In this document: piece by piece, positions 55,284-64,000 of the stretch
Numbering within the stretch: the first letter of the stretch is position 1
Layout: every line of letters begins with the position of its first letter
Source: Flavobacteriaceae bacterium
Lineage (GTDB): Bacteria; Bacteroidota; Bacteroidia; Flavobacteriales; Flavobacteriaceae
Assembly (NCBI GenBank): GCA_028280265.1
Contig: JANQMD010000050.1
Span: forward strand, 1 to 64,000
DNA length: 64,000 bases
Direction of reading: 5' to 3'
Position numbers and translations under genes: made by a program
Notes under the pieces: generated by a model
The model's input: the letters and a program-made list of their open reading frames with translations, nothing else
Database searches by the model: none
Told to the model about the DNA's origin: nothing

Positions 55284-55446
55284 GTCTTTCCTTTTTTGAT
55301 TTCTTTAAAGTTACTGATTTTTAAATATTTACAACAAAAACATGATAAAAATTTTATTTACTATTTTTATGAAATTGATCTATTTACATGAAACGAAGAT
55401 TAATAAATTTTTAAAAATACATTTGCAAAAAAGAATATTTAGGTTT

Positions 55447-55467
55447 CCTGCCTGCCAGCAAGGCAGG
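55447..55467. repeat. Short dispersed-type palindrome
   Basis: CCTGCCT/AGGCAGG with a 7-base loop. This GC-rich word in an AT-rich genome is typical of short repeats scattered in Bacteroidota intergenic regions. The surrounding gap (55284-55556) has nothing else of note. Confidence 0.5.
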
Positions 55468-55556
55468 TTTAATGAGAGAATGAGTGTATCAATTGATTTG
55501 TCACGTTCTCAATTTTATATTGCTATTAAGTCAATCTAATACTAAAATTTAAACGT

Positions 55557-57857
55557 GTGAAAAAATACACTTCTCTTATTTCATTTTTCATTCTCATTCT
55601 AGCTTCTCTATGGGGGTTTTTAGATCAAAAACCAGTGACGATTCCAGAGGCAAAATCGAATTCAGACTTCTCTATGGAAAATGCCCTTGGTCACTTAAAA
55701 AACATCAGTCAAGAAGTACATCATGTAGGGACTCTAGGGCACAAAAAAGTGCAAAACTATTTGGTTTCTGAACTAGAGAAATTAGGACTAGAAACCACGA
55801 TTCAGACACAAACCGTGGTGAATAAAAAATGGTTTGCTGCTACAACTATAGAAAACATTATTACTCGAATAAAAGGGACAGGAAACGGAAAAGCGTTGTT
55901 GCTTCTGTCTCACTACGATTCCAATCCAAATTTAGCGATAGGAGCAAGTGATGCAGGATCTGGGGTAGTTACTATTTTAGAAGGTATTCGTGCATTTTTA
56001 GCAAAAGGAAAGCAGCCTAAGAACGACATTATTATTGTCTTTTCCGATGCCGAAGAATTAGGACTTCTGGGAGCAAATGCTTTTGTAGATTATCATCCTT
56101 GGATAAAAGATGTTGGATTGGTTCTGAACTTTGAGGCGAGAGGGAGCGGAGGGCCTAGCTATATGTTGATGGAAACCAATGGAAAAAACAAGAAGATGAT
56201 TGCCGAGTTTTTAAAGGCCAAACCAAATTATCCCGTTTCCAATTCGCTGTTATATAGTATCTACAAAATACTTCCAAATGACACTGATTTAACTGTTTTT
56301 AGAGAAAACAGAAATATCAATGGGTTTAATTTTGCTTTTATTGGAGATCATTTCGATTATCATACACTGCAAGATACTTATGAGAGGCTAGACAGAACTA
56401 CTTTAGCGCATCAGGCAGATTATTTGATGTCCTGCTTGAACTATTTTGCGTATTCAGACATCAGTAATCTGAACAGTGATGTGGACCATGTGTATGTAAA
56501 TTTTCCCTTTTTAAAAATAATTAGGTATCCATTCTCTTGGGTGACACCTTCTGTCATTGTTGGTTTTGTTCTTCTGATTGTTTTTGTTTTCCTTGGAATA
56601 GGAATGAACAAGTTGCAACTCAATCAAATTTTGAAGGGTTTTTTCCCATCAATTCTTTCCATCGCAACCTGTGGAGGTGCTTCTTTTTTATTGTGGAAGG
56701 CCTTACTACTTATTCACTCCAGATACAATGATATCCTACATGGATTTACCTACAATGGTTATTGGTACATTATCGCTTTTGCCTGTCTAAATCTTTGGCT
56801 ACTATACCTTATTTACAAACCTTTTACAAAAAAGGAGAATGTCATGAGTTTGTTTATAGCTCCGATTTTTATATGGTTGGTTGTGAATGCGGTTATTCCT
56901 GAAAATTTCAAAGGAGCTGGATTTTTAATGATCCCAGTTTTTATAGCTGAAATAATTTTGATGATTTCCTTATTTGTAGGCTCAAATAAAAAATCAAAAA
57001 CAATTCTTTATGCAATCCTATCTATTCCTAGTGTTTACATTTTAGCACCTATTTTCAAAATGTTTGCTGTAGGATTGGGCTTAAAAGTATTGTTTATTAG
57101 TGCCATTGTATTGGCACTTTTATTCGGATTGTTAATTCCAGTAATCAATCTTACGAAAACGAGAAAAGCATTTTCTAAACTGGCCTTTTTGTTAACCATT
57201 GTATTCTTTGCGATTGCAACATACAACTCTGGCTTTTCTGAGGAGAATAAGTATCCTAACAGTTTGGTATATATTCAAAACATTCAGGACTCCACAGCAT
57301 TTTGGGGAACCTATAACAAAGTTTTAGACTCGTATGTGAAGCAAAAACTAGGGGAAAATCCAACATCAGGAGGGATTGCCTCAGTGAGTATCACTAGTAA
57401 ATACAATACGCAGTTTAGTTTTCATAAAAAAGCAGATGAACTTGTGCCGATAGCCACTTCAAAAATTGAAATACAAAAAGATACATTAATCAATGACAAA
57501 AGAGTTGTAGATATTGTCTTCACTCCTCAAAAAAAGATACGAAAGTTAGAATTTGTAGCTACTGACTCAATTCAATTTTACAATCTTACAGTAAATGGAA
57601 TTCCAGTGAATGATGGAAAGACCTATAAACCCAAAAGACATTCTTTTTTAATCTATCATTTTGGAAATCAAGATAGTATTCTCAAGCTTCAAATGACTAT
57701 TGAAAAGGATTTTAATCCTGAAATCATTGTCAATGAAGTTTCAGATGATCTTTTAAAGACACCTGCTTTTTCTATTCAACCTAGGACAAAAGAGATGATG
57801 ACAATGCCGTTTGTAACAAACGATGCGATTATTAGCACACGAAAGATAAAGCTATAA
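55557..57857 (+). CDS. M28-family membrane metallopeptidase
   Basis: A 766-residue protein starting with GTG (KKYTSLISFFILILASLWG, signal anchor). The M28 domain has the zinc ligands in LLLSHYDSNP, GASDAGSG, SDAEELGLLG, FEARGSGGP and HFDYHTLQD. Then come about eight membrane helices (~320-560) and a C-terminal extracytoplasmic beta domain. This is the layout of Fxna/ERMP1-like aminopeptidases. It faces the periplasm and should degrade peptides. It is convergent with pyk. Confidence 0.88.
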   Translation: MKKYTSLISFFILILASLWGFLDQKPVTIPEAKSNSDFSMENALGHLKNISQEVHHVGTLGHKKVQNYLVSELEKLGLETTIQTQTVVNKKWFAATTIENIITRIKGTGNGKALLLLSHYDSNPNLAIGASDAGSGVVTILEGIRAFLAKGKQPKNDIIIVFSDAEELGLLGANAFVDYHPWIKDVGLVLNFEARGSGGPSYMLMETNGKNKKMIAEFLKAKPNYPVSNSLLYSIYKILPNDTDLTVFRENRNINGFNFAFIGDHFDYHTLQDTYERLDRTTLAHQADYLMSCLNYFAYSDISNLNSDVDHVYVNFPFLKIIRYPFSWVTPSVIVGFVLLIVFVFLGIGMNKLQLNQILKGFFPSILSIATCGGASFLLWKALLLIHSRYNDILHGFTYNGYWYIIAFACLNLWLLYLIYKPFTKKENVMSLFIAPIFIWLVVNAVIPENFKGAGFLMIPVFIAEIILMISLFVGSNKKSKTILYAILSIPSVYILAPIFKMFAVGLGLKVLFISAIVLALLFGLLIPVINLTKTRKAFSKLAFLLTIVFFAIATYNSGFSEENKYPNSLVYIQNIQDSTAFWGTYNKVLDSYVKQKLGENPTSGGIASVSITSKYNTQFSFHKKADELVPIATSKIEIQKDTLINDKRVVDIVFTPQKKIRKLEFVATDSIQFYNLTVNGIPVNDGKTYKPKRHSFLIYHFGNQDSILKLQMTIEKDFNPEIIVNEVSDDLLKTPAFSIQPRTKEMMTMPFVTNDAIISTRKIKL

Positions 57858-57904
57858 TTGAAAAAGAATTCCTCAATACGAGGCATTGAGGTTTCCCATG
57901 AAAA

Positions 57905-58029
57905 TGTCATTTCGAACTGGCGATTGAGCATCTCGGTAAACTCGATACAGGCTCAAGTCGAAATCAAAAGGAGAAATCTATTGAAATTCAGATGTCTCGT
58001 CGCTCGTTCCTCACTCTGTCGACATGACA
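57905..58029. repeat. Dispersed intergenic repeat of flavobacterial type
   Basis: TGTCAT (57905) and ATGACA (58024) bound a stretch with words such as TTTCGAACTGG, GAGCATCTCGGTAAACTCGA and GTCTCGTCGCTCGTTCCTC. These are typical of the highly repeated intergenic elements of Tenacibaculum-like genomes. It fills the gap between convergent genes. Confidence 0.6.
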
Positions 58030-58113
58030 CTTCTTTTGAAAATCAATAATTTAAGCAATGTTTAGTAAAATAAAAAGCTCGTGTCTAATTGAGTGTAAAT
58101 AAAATTGTTTTAC

Positions 58114-59544
58114 TTACTGAATCTCAGAGACACGCAATGTATTCACCATACCACGTTCTTCAACAGGCATAGATGTAAGATTGATAACCAAGTCTCCAGA
58201 TTTTACAAATTCTTTTTTCTTTAGGATTCCATTGATGTCTTTCACAGTGTCATCGGTACTTAGATCTTCATTGTAGAAGTAAGCTCTCACTCCCCACAAA
58301 AGATTTAATTTTCCAAGAATACGTTTCTCGGTGGTAAATGCTAAAACATAAGTTTGTGGTCTCCATGCAGAAATTTGGAAAGCAGTATAACCACTATTTG
58401 TTAAGGTACATATTGCTGCTGCTTGTGTTTCGTTTGCCATTAATGCAGCATGGTAGCAGACCGACTTTGTAATGAATCGGTTTGTACGGATATGTGGTGC
58501 TTCTAAAGGAACTTTAATAGAAGGGGAGTTTTCTACTCCTTTGATAATTTCTGTCATTTTCTGAATCACCCTTTCTGGATGTTTTCCTACGGAAGTTTCA
58601 CCAGATAGCATCACAGCATCTGCACCATCCATAATAGAATTTGCGACATCATTTACTTCGGCTCTTGTTGGAACCGAATTTTCAATCATGGTTTCCATCA
58701 TTTGAGTAGCGATGATTACAGGAATTCTAGCTTTTTTCGCTCTCAAAACAAGCTTCTTTTGAATTAAAGGAACTTCTTGCATGGGAATCTCCACTCCGAG
58801 ATCTCCACGAGCCACCATTAATCCATCACAATAAGGAATCAATGCATCGATATTTTCTACAGCCTCAGGCTTTTCGATTTTTGCAATCACAGGAACTCTA
58901 TAATCGGAATTCTGCGCAATTAAGTCACGAAGCATTCTTAAGTCTTCAGGTGTTCTCACAAAAGACAAAGCAATCCAATCTACCTGTTGACTCAAAGCAA
59001 AGATGGCATCCTTCTTATCCTTTTCGGTCAATGCAGGAAGTGAAATATCTGTATTGGGGAGGTTGACTCCTTTTTTAGAAGATAAAGGACCACCTACAAT
59101 TACCTTGGTAACCACTGTCGATTTTTTATCAGTAGAAACTACTTCAAACAATAGCTTTCCATCATCTACCAAAATTTGCTCTCCTGGTTTTACATCTCTT
59201 GGAAAACTCTGATAGGTCATAAAAGCTTTTTCTTTTGTGCCAATACATTCATCGGTGGTAAAAACAAACTCATCCCCAGATGCCAAAACAACGCCTTCTT
59301 CCATAACGCCAACACGCAATTTAGGACCTTGCAAATCTGCTAAAATTGCGACATTATATCCGTTTTCTTCATTAATCTCACGAATCATTTTTACTCGCTC
59401 TTTTACAATTTTATAATCTGCATGAGAGAAGTTAATTCGGAAGACATTCACCCCTAGGGTAGCCAAGTTTGTCAGGGTTTCTTTTGTACTTGTAGCTGGT
59501 CCTAAAGTGGCAACTATCTTTGTTTTTTTATATATCGATGGCAT
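58114..59544 (-). CDS. pyk: Pyruvate kinase
   Basis: A 476-residue enzyme of normal length: KTKIVATLGPATS at the start, FRINFSHADY, the signature IAKIEKPEAVENID, MVARGDLGVEIP and MLSGETSVGKHP. It converts phosphoenolpyruvate and ADP to pyruvate and ATP. It lies 2 bp after the IPExxxVDY gene. Confidence 0.97.
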   Translation of the reverse strand: MPSIYKKTKIVATLGPATSTKETLTNLATLGVNVFRINFSHADYKIVKERVKMIREINEENGYNVAILADLQGPKLRVGVMEEGVVLASGDEFVFTTDECIGTKEKAFMTYQSFPRDVKPGEQILVDDGKLLFEVVSTDKKSTVVTKVIVGGPLSSKKGVNLPNTDISLPALTEKDKKDAIFALSQQVDWIALSFVRTPEDLRMLRDLIAQNSDYRVPVIAKIEKPEAVENIDALIPYCDGLMVARGDLGVEIPMQEVPLIQKKLVLRAKKARIPVIIATQMMETMIENSVPTRAEVNDVANSIMDGADAVMLSGETSVGKHPERVIQKMTEIIKGVENSPSIKVPLEAPHIRTNRFITKSVCYHAALMANETQAAAICTLTNSGYTAFQISAWRPQTYVLAFTTEKRILGKLNLLWGVRAYFYNEDLSTDDTVKDINGILKKKEFVKSGDLVINLTSMPVEERGMVNTLRVSEIQ

Positions 59545-59546
59545 AC

Positions 59547-60017
59547 TTAAAAAATTAAGAATTCTTTTGATTTTAATGTATCTATTTCTATGGAATAAGA
59601 AGTAACAACCTGACCAATTGTATTTATTTTTTCAATGGTTTTCTGAATCAACTCTTGATTCGATTCTCCAACAATCTTCATAAAAAAATCGACACGCTTT
59701 TTTTCAGGGATTAAATATGTTTTTGTTTCGGTGCTCAAGCCCAATGTGTCCGTTACATAGGTTCGCTCTTCTTTATAACTGTTGGAAATCAAATACCACT
59801 CATATTCATATTTATCATTGGTGTAATGATAGATAGAGAAAGAAGCTTTGTTTTCCTCTTTTCCAAAATCTAAACTATAGTTTGCTTTGGTAAAATGTGT
59901 TTTTAAATTGTTATTTAAAAGATAGGCTAACTTAAAATCTTCTAATGCAGTATGGATTCCTATCAAGGTATAATTATCTTCACAAAAATCCTCCAATCCT
60001 AACGAATGAATCTGCAT
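59547..60017 (-). CDS. IPExxxVDY family protein
   Basis: A 156-residue protein with the family signature LIPEKKRVDFFMKI (Phe in place of Tyr). It is found almost only in Bacteroidota, usually next to rnc and pyk as here. The function is unknown. Confidence 0.85.
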   Translation of the reverse strand: MQIHSLGLEDFCEDNYTLIGIHTALEDFKLAYLLNNNLKTHFTKANYSLDFGKEENKASFSIYHYTNDKYEYEWYLISNSYKEERTYVTDTLGLSTETKTYLIPEKKRVDFFMKIVGESNQELIQKTIEKINTIGQVVTSYSIEIDTLKSKEFLIF

Positions 60018-60116
60018 AGTGCTTTTAGATTGTAATTTAATTGGGAACAGCCCGAATTAGCAAAATTAGGGATTGTTTTTTTACCCGACACAAAATTTAA
60101 CGAAATCGTTATCGAG

Positions 60117-60857
60117 TCATAAATTATCTATTTGACTCTGAAAGGCATAATACACCCTTTTTGAAGCCTGCTCTTCTGCTTTTTTCTTTGAAGTAGCTCG
60201 CCCTTTAGCTATTTGTTCACCGTCAATACTTATTTTCACACTAAAGTGTTTCACAGACTCATTTCCGGTATCTTCGTAAGTATCTATATGGTACTTTTTC
60301 TTTTGTTTTTGACACCATTCAATAATCAGGCCCTTGTAACTAGTTACTTTTCCTTCTAATTTTGCAATGTCTACATAAGGAGTAATTACTTTTTCGTAGA
60401 TAAACTTTTTACAAAAATTGTATCCTCTATCTAAATAGATAGCACCAATTAATGCTTCAAAAATATTTCCATGAATATTATCGCCAATATGATCTTTGGA
60501 GATATTGCTTTTTACAAACTGAATGAGATTGAGGTCTTTTCCAAGCTCATTTAAATGCTCTCTACTTACAATTTTAGAACGCATCTGAGTTAAATAGCCT
60601 TCAGTCCCTTTTGGTACTTTTTTGTAGAGGTAAGATGCAATCACAGACCCTAGCATGGCATCTCCCAAAAATTCTAGACGCTCGTAGTTTAAGGGCTCAC
60701 CATTTTTATCTACTTTTTTAAGAGAGCGATGTGTAAAAGCTCTTTCGTAAAATTCAATTTTTTTAGGATAAAAATTCAGTAAGTCTCGCATAGCATAGTA
60801 AAATCCCTCATCCTCGCCTTTAGAAGATGGGGTTACTATTTTACGAATAAAATTCAT
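60117..60857 (-). CDS. rnc: Ribonuclease III
   Basis: A 246-residue enzyme. The catalytic signature is NYERLEFLGDAMLGS near residue 58, with GNIFEALIGAIYLDRGY (second acidic site) near 130. The C-terminal double-stranded-RNA-binding domain is about residues 165-240 (GRATSKKKAEEQASKRV). It cuts structured RNA and rRNA precursors. It lies 6 bp after fabF. Confidence 0.96.
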   Translation of the reverse strand: MNFIRKIVTPSSKGEDEGFYYAMRDLLNFYPKKIEFYERAFTHRSLKKVDKNGEPLNYERLEFLGDAMLGSVIASYLYKKVPKGTEGYLTQMRSKIVSREHLNELGKDLNLIQFVKSNISKDHIGDNIHGNIFEALIGAIYLDRGYNFCKKFIYEKVITPYVDIAKLEGKVTSYKGLIIEWCQKQKKKYHIDTYEDTGNESVKHFSVKISIDGEQIAKGRATSKKKAEEQASKRVYYAFQSQIDNL

Positions 60858-60863
60858 TCAGGA

Positions 60864-62114
60864 TTAATCTATTTTCTTAAATGCAACACAAGCATTGTGC
60901 CCTCCAAAACCAAAAGTATTGCTCATCGCTACTTTAATATCTCTTTTCTCTGCTTTGTTGAGTGTAAGATTTAGCTCTGGGTTGATGTTTTCATCAACTG
61001 TAGTATGATTGATTGTTGGCGGAACCGTTCCATGCTCCATTGCTAATAAAGAAGCAATGGCTTCAATAGCTCCAGCTGCCCCTAAAAGGTGACCCGTCAT
61101 GGATTTTGTTGAGTTGATATTGATGTTTTTGGCATGATCTCCAAAGACTTCTGAGATCGCTTTTAACTCTGCAACATCTCCCAATGGAGTTGAAGTACCA
61201 TGTGTATTGATATGATCCACTTCTTCTGGATTGATTCCAGCATTTTCTAAGCAGTTTTTCATCACGGCAATCACACCAATTCCTTCAGGATGTGGTGCAG
61301 TCATATGATGTGCATCGGAAGACATTCCTCCACCAATAACTTCTGCATAGATTTTAGCACCTCTTGCTTTGGCGTGCTCATATTCTTCTAAAACCAATGC
61401 TCCAGCTCCTTCACCTAAAACAAAACCATCTCTCTCAGCATCAAAAGGTCTCGATGCTGTTTCTGGGCTTTCGTTTCTAGTAGAAAGTGCATGCATGGCA
61501 TTAAAACCACCCATACCTGCAATGGTAACAGCGGCTTCACTACCTCCTGTTACAATGACATCGCAATGTCCTAGTCGAATGTAGTTTAACGCATCTATCA
61601 TTGCATTTGCTGAAGATGCACAAGCAGATACTGTAGTGTAGTTTGGTCCCATAAAACCATTCTTGATAGAAATGTTTCCTGGAGCAATATCTGCGATCAT
61701 TTTAGGAATGAAAAAAGGGTTAAATCTTGGTGTTCCATCTCCTTGAGAAAAGTTTAAGACTTCATTCTGAAAGGTTTCCAAACCTCCAATTCCTGCACCC
61801 CAAATCACTCCTACTCGTAATTTGTTTACTTTGTCTAAGTCTAATTTCGCATCAGCAATGGCCTCATCTGAAGCAACCATAGCGTACTGCGTAAACTTGT
61901 CCATCTTACGAGCTTCTTTGCGGTCGATAAAATCTCTGACCTCAAAATTTTTCACTTCACATGCAAAACGAGTTTTGAACTTGGTAGCATCAAAATGTGT
62001 AATAGGTGCAGCTCCGCTAACTCCATTAGCCAAGCCATTCCAATATTCTTGAATATTGTTACCAATTGGTGTCAATGCACCAAGCCCAGTTACGACAACT
62101 CGTTTTAATTGCAT
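60864..62114 (-). CDS. fabF: 3-oxoacyl-ACP synthase II
   Basis: A 416-residue condensing enzyme with Cys-His-His: Cys in TVSACASSANA near 164, His in INTHGTSTPLGD near 304, and His in KSMTGHLLGAAG near 341. It elongates fatty acids. It lies 11 bp after acpP and forms the usual acpP-fabF-rnc cluster. Confidence 0.97.
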   Translation of the reverse strand: MQLKRVVVTGLGALTPIGNNIQEYWNGLANGVSGAAPITHFDATKFKTRFACEVKNFEVRDFIDRKEARKMDKFTQYAMVASDEAIADAKLDLDKVNKLRVGVIWGAGIGGLETFQNEVLNFSQGDGTPRFNPFFIPKMIADIAPGNISIKNGFMGPNYTTVSACASSANAMIDALNYIRLGHCDVIVTGGSEAAVTIAGMGGFNAMHALSTRNESPETASRPFDAERDGFVLGEGAGALVLEEYEHAKARGAKIYAEVIGGGMSSDAHHMTAPHPEGIGVIAVMKNCLENAGINPEEVDHINTHGTSTPLGDVAELKAISEVFGDHAKNININSTKSMTGHLLGAAGAIEAIASLLAMEHGTVPPTINHTTVDENINPELNLTLNKAEKRDIKVAMSNTFGFGGHNACVAFKKID

Positions 62115-62125
62115 ATAAAATAGTG

Positions 62126-62362
62126 TTACTTTTTAGCTTCTTCTATATAGCTGATTGCTTGACCTACAGTACCGATGTTTTCTGCTTGATCGTCTGGAAT
62201 TTGAATATCAAATTCTTTTTCGAATTCCATAATTAACTCAACAGTATCTAAAGAATCTGCTCCTAAATCATTTGTGAAGCTAGCTTCTGCAGTTACTTCA
62301 TTATCATCAACTCCTAATTTGTCAACGATAATAGCTTTTACTCTTGATGCAATGTCTGACAT
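62126..62362 (-). CDS. acpP: Acyl carrier protein
   Basis: A 78-residue protein with the phosphopantetheine site Ser37 in [12 protein letters not shown]. The upstream minus-strand sequence has a TATTTTTG -7-like box (62401-62394). Confidence 0.97.
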   Translation of the reverse strand: MSDIASRVKAIIVDKLGVDDNEVTAEASFTNDLGADSLDTVELIMEFEKEFDIQIPDDQAENIGTVGQAISYIEEAKK

Positions 62363-62534
62363 AATTTTTTAATTTTTAAATTTAAAATCGAGGCAAAAAT
62401 ACAAATCTTATCAATCTAAACGAATTTTTACCTGAAAATATGAGTTTTAAAAATAGACAATTTTTGTCGAAATCGTTGTAGAAAAATTACAATCTCATTT
62501 ATTATTCTTTCTTTTGTATTTGAATTGAATCTCC

Positions 62535-63113
62535 ATGATAAGAATTGCCATATTTGCTTCAGGTTCTGGAACCAATGCAGAGAACATTATCAAATATTTC
62601 AAAAACTCAGATTCTATAAGGGTTTCTAAGGTATATTGTAATAAAAAAAACGCAGGTGTTTTCGATCGCTGCAAACAATTAAATGTTCCTTGTGAGTGGT
62701 TTTCAAGAGAGGCATTTTTAGACTCTGCCAAGGTACTGCACGATGTGCAATTGCATGCAGATTTTATTGTTTTGGCAGGGTTTTTATGGAAAATTCCTAG
62801 TGAATTTATTGAAGCTTTCCCTAAAAAAATGGTAAATATTCATCCTGCACTACTTCCAAAGTATGGTGGAAAAGGCATGTATGGGATGCATGTTCATAGT
62901 GCTGTGAGAGAAAATAATGAGACTGAAACGGGAATTACCATCCATTATGTGAATGAAAACTATGACGAAGGAGCAATTATTTTCCAGGCAAAAACAAAGG
63001 TGGTCCCTCATGATTCTCCCGAAGATATTGCGAAAAACATACATGATTTGGAGTATGCTCATTTTCCTAGGGTTATTGAAGAAGTTGTTCAAAGAGAAAA
63101 GAGCAAGGAGTAA
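62535..63113 (+). CDS. purN: Phosphoribosylglycinamide formyltransferase
   Basis: A 192-residue enzyme of purine synthesis: IAIFASGSGTNAENII at the start, catalytic Asn-His in VNIHPALLPKYGG near 107, and HYVNENYDEGAIIFQ with the catalytic Asp. It transfers a formyl group from 10-formyl-THF to GAR. It is divergent from acpP. Confidence 0.95.
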   Translation: MIRIAIFASGSGTNAENIIKYFKNSDSIRVSKVYCNKKNAGVFDRCKQLNVPCEWFSREAFLDSAKVLHDVQLHADFIVLAGFLWKIPSEFIEAFPKKMVNIHPALLPKYGGKGMYGMHVHSAVRENNETETGITIHYVNENYDEGAIIFQAKTKVVPHDSPEDIAKNIHDLEYAHFPRVIEEVVQREKSKE

Positions 63114-63128
63114 AGAGAAAAGAATAAA

Positions 63129-63764
63129 GTGGCTAAAAAAAAATACTACGTTGTATGGAAGGGAAAAGAAACAGGTGTGTTTTCTTCATGGGACACCGTT
63201 AAAAAATTAGTACAAGGATTTGTGGGTGCTCAATACAAATCATTTGCAGATAAAAAAGAAGCAGAAGCCGCTTTTAAAAAGACCTATAAAGACTACAAAG
63301 GGAAGAATACCAAAAAACCGACACTATCTCCAGCCGAAAAGATGAAATATGGAGTGCCTATTGAAAATGCACTAACAGTAGATGCCGCCTGTAGTGGAAA
63401 TCCAGGAAAAATGGAGTATAGAGGTATGTTGCATTACAATAAAAAAGAAGTATTTCGCAAAGGGCCGTACGAAGGGGGCACCAATAATATCGGAGAATTT
63501 TTGGCTTTGGTACATGGAATTGCTCTCTTAAAAGGAAAGGGTTTGCATAAAATGCCCATTTATTCCGATTCTAAAATAGCGATGTCTTGGTTGAAGAAAA
63601 AACAATGCCGAACCAACATTGTTTTCGATAGCTCTAATAAAGAGTTGCTGGATCTGATTAAAAGAGCTGAACAATGGTTGCAAGAAAACTCCTACAGAAA
63701 CCCTATTTTAAAATGGGAAACCAAAGCTTGGGGAGAAATTCCTGCAGATTTTGGGAGGAAATAA
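63129..63764 (+). CDS. rnhA: Ribonuclease H with viroplasmin domain
   Basis: A 211-residue protein starting with GTG. The N-terminal viroplasmin-like hybrid-binding domain is KYYVVWKGKETGVFSSWDTV. The RNase HI domain has Asp in VDAACSGNPGKMEYRG, Glu in NNIGEFLALVHG, and Asp in PIYSDSKIAMSWL, then a WGEIPADFGR end. It removes RNA from RNA-DNA hybrids. It lies 15 bp after purN. Confidence 0.93.
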   Translation: MAKKKYYVVWKGKETGVFSSWDTVKKLVQGFVGAQYKSFADKKEAEAAFKKTYKDYKGKNTKKPTLSPAEKMKYGVPIENALTVDAACSGNPGKMEYRGMLHYNKKEVFRKGPYEGGTNNIGEFLALVHGIALLKGKGLHKMPIYSDSKIAMSWLKKKQCRTNIVFDSSNKELLDLIKRAEQWLQENSYRNPILKWETKAWGEIPADFGRK

Positions 63765-63793
63765 AAAAGACTAAGAATCCTTTTTGGGGTTTA

Positions 63794-64000
63794 TCAATCT
63801 TCAATATACTTAGTTATTGGTAGATTTGGTCTAATAAAAATCTTGTCATCTAAGGTTTTTCTCTCAATAAAAACGGCCTCAATTTTACTATAAGAATCTT
63901 CTACATCTGTAATACTTCTTATCGAAATGCCTCCGTTAGTAATTTTCATAAAATAATTCCATAAGCCCATTTTATGATTTTTATAGTATTTAGGATCTAT
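63794..64000 (-). CDS. C-terminal fragment of an unknown protein (runs off the window)
   Basis: Open on the minus strand from the window end, 68 codons to a TGA at 63794: IDPKYYKNHKMGLWNYF, then KITNGGISIRS, VEDSYSKIEAVFIERK, ending PITKYIED. Coding character is good (no stop, varied codons), but the family cannot be named from this tail. Confidence 0.5.
   Translation of the reverse strand: MDPKYYKNHKMGLWNYFMKITNGGISIRSITDVEDSYSKIEAVFIERKTLDDKIFIRPNLPITKYIED

Noticed and set aside
57858..58049. 63-residue ORF after the M28 peptidase
   Set aside because: It lies wholly in a dispersed intergenic repeat and has no protein-like character.

Overview
The window is an AT-rich Flavobacteriaceae chromosome segment (phylum Bacteroidota, probably Tenacibaculum/Polaribacter-like; genus is inference). 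The evidence is type IX secretion (T9SS) sorting tails, a PorW/SprE lipoprotein, an IPExxxVDY protein, an atp operon without beta and epsilon genes, and TTG-N18-TANNTTTG promoters. LAYOUT: 1-16.4 kb is core chromosome: a secreted T9SS cargo, DoxX, a serine hydrolase, thioredoxin, an ABC exporter pair, porW/sprE, bactofilin, then atpZ-atpI-like-atpB-E-F-H-A-G with a four-helix-bundle gene wedged between atpA and atpG. 16.67-49.72 kb is a ~33-kb integrative element inserted into a small ssb gene. 50.08-53.35 kb is a second, independent element, an IS1595-family transposon with passenger genes, 27-bp perfect terminal inverted repeats and an 8-bp target duplication. 53.4-64 kb returns to core genes: DinB, GNAT, CBS protein, M28 peptidase, pyk, rnc, fabF, acpP, purN, rnhA. 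INTEGRATIVE ELEMENT: a large serine recombinase sits at the left end. Its crossover core (TGCC) and a reconstructed dyad attP are visible, and the host ssb is split into a 3' half at 16.49-16.67 kb and a 5' half at 49.71-49.87 kb. Joining the ends in silico gives an intact ssb (attB) and a circle in which the recombinase frame runs through attP in frame into a helix-turn-helix ORF at the right end. The recombinase would therefore be about 581 residues when excised and is truncated to 491 (plus 22 host-encoded residues) when integrated. The element carries its own complete ssb and places it behind the interrupted host ssb. CARGO: (1) A defence-like supercluster is centred on a two-component system (TPR histidine kinase plus LuxR-type regulator, 24.7-27.7 kb). 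Leftward runs an operon of a gasdermin-like candidate, a TIR protein, a ThsB-like TIR-fold protein, a caspase, a membrane protein and a TraD/HerA-type ATPase with a C-terminal nuclease-like domain. Rightward runs radical SAM, TIR-NACHT-FGE and a Gfo/Idh/MocA oxidoreductase. Both operons have the same 18-bp operator-like palindrome at exactly the same spacing from matching promoters, so they look like one regulon. (2) An XRE regulator faces a T9SS-exported beta-propeller protein across a perfect 16-bp palindrome. (3) An element-maintenance block holds a VirD4/TraD-like ATPase, RadC, Dam-type methylase, tyrosine recombinase, a winged-helix replication-like protein and a structured RNA candidate. 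(4) Next come a Shedu (SduA) nuclease and a DyP peroxidase with an unknown partner. (5) An RNA-repair operon has a WYL regulator divergent from rtcB, then an RtcB-associated protein. Its leader holds three related stem units, one carrying a perfect tRNA T-arm mimic, and the same WYL-operator-like repeat precedes both transcripts. No tRNA, rRNA or CRISPR array was found.
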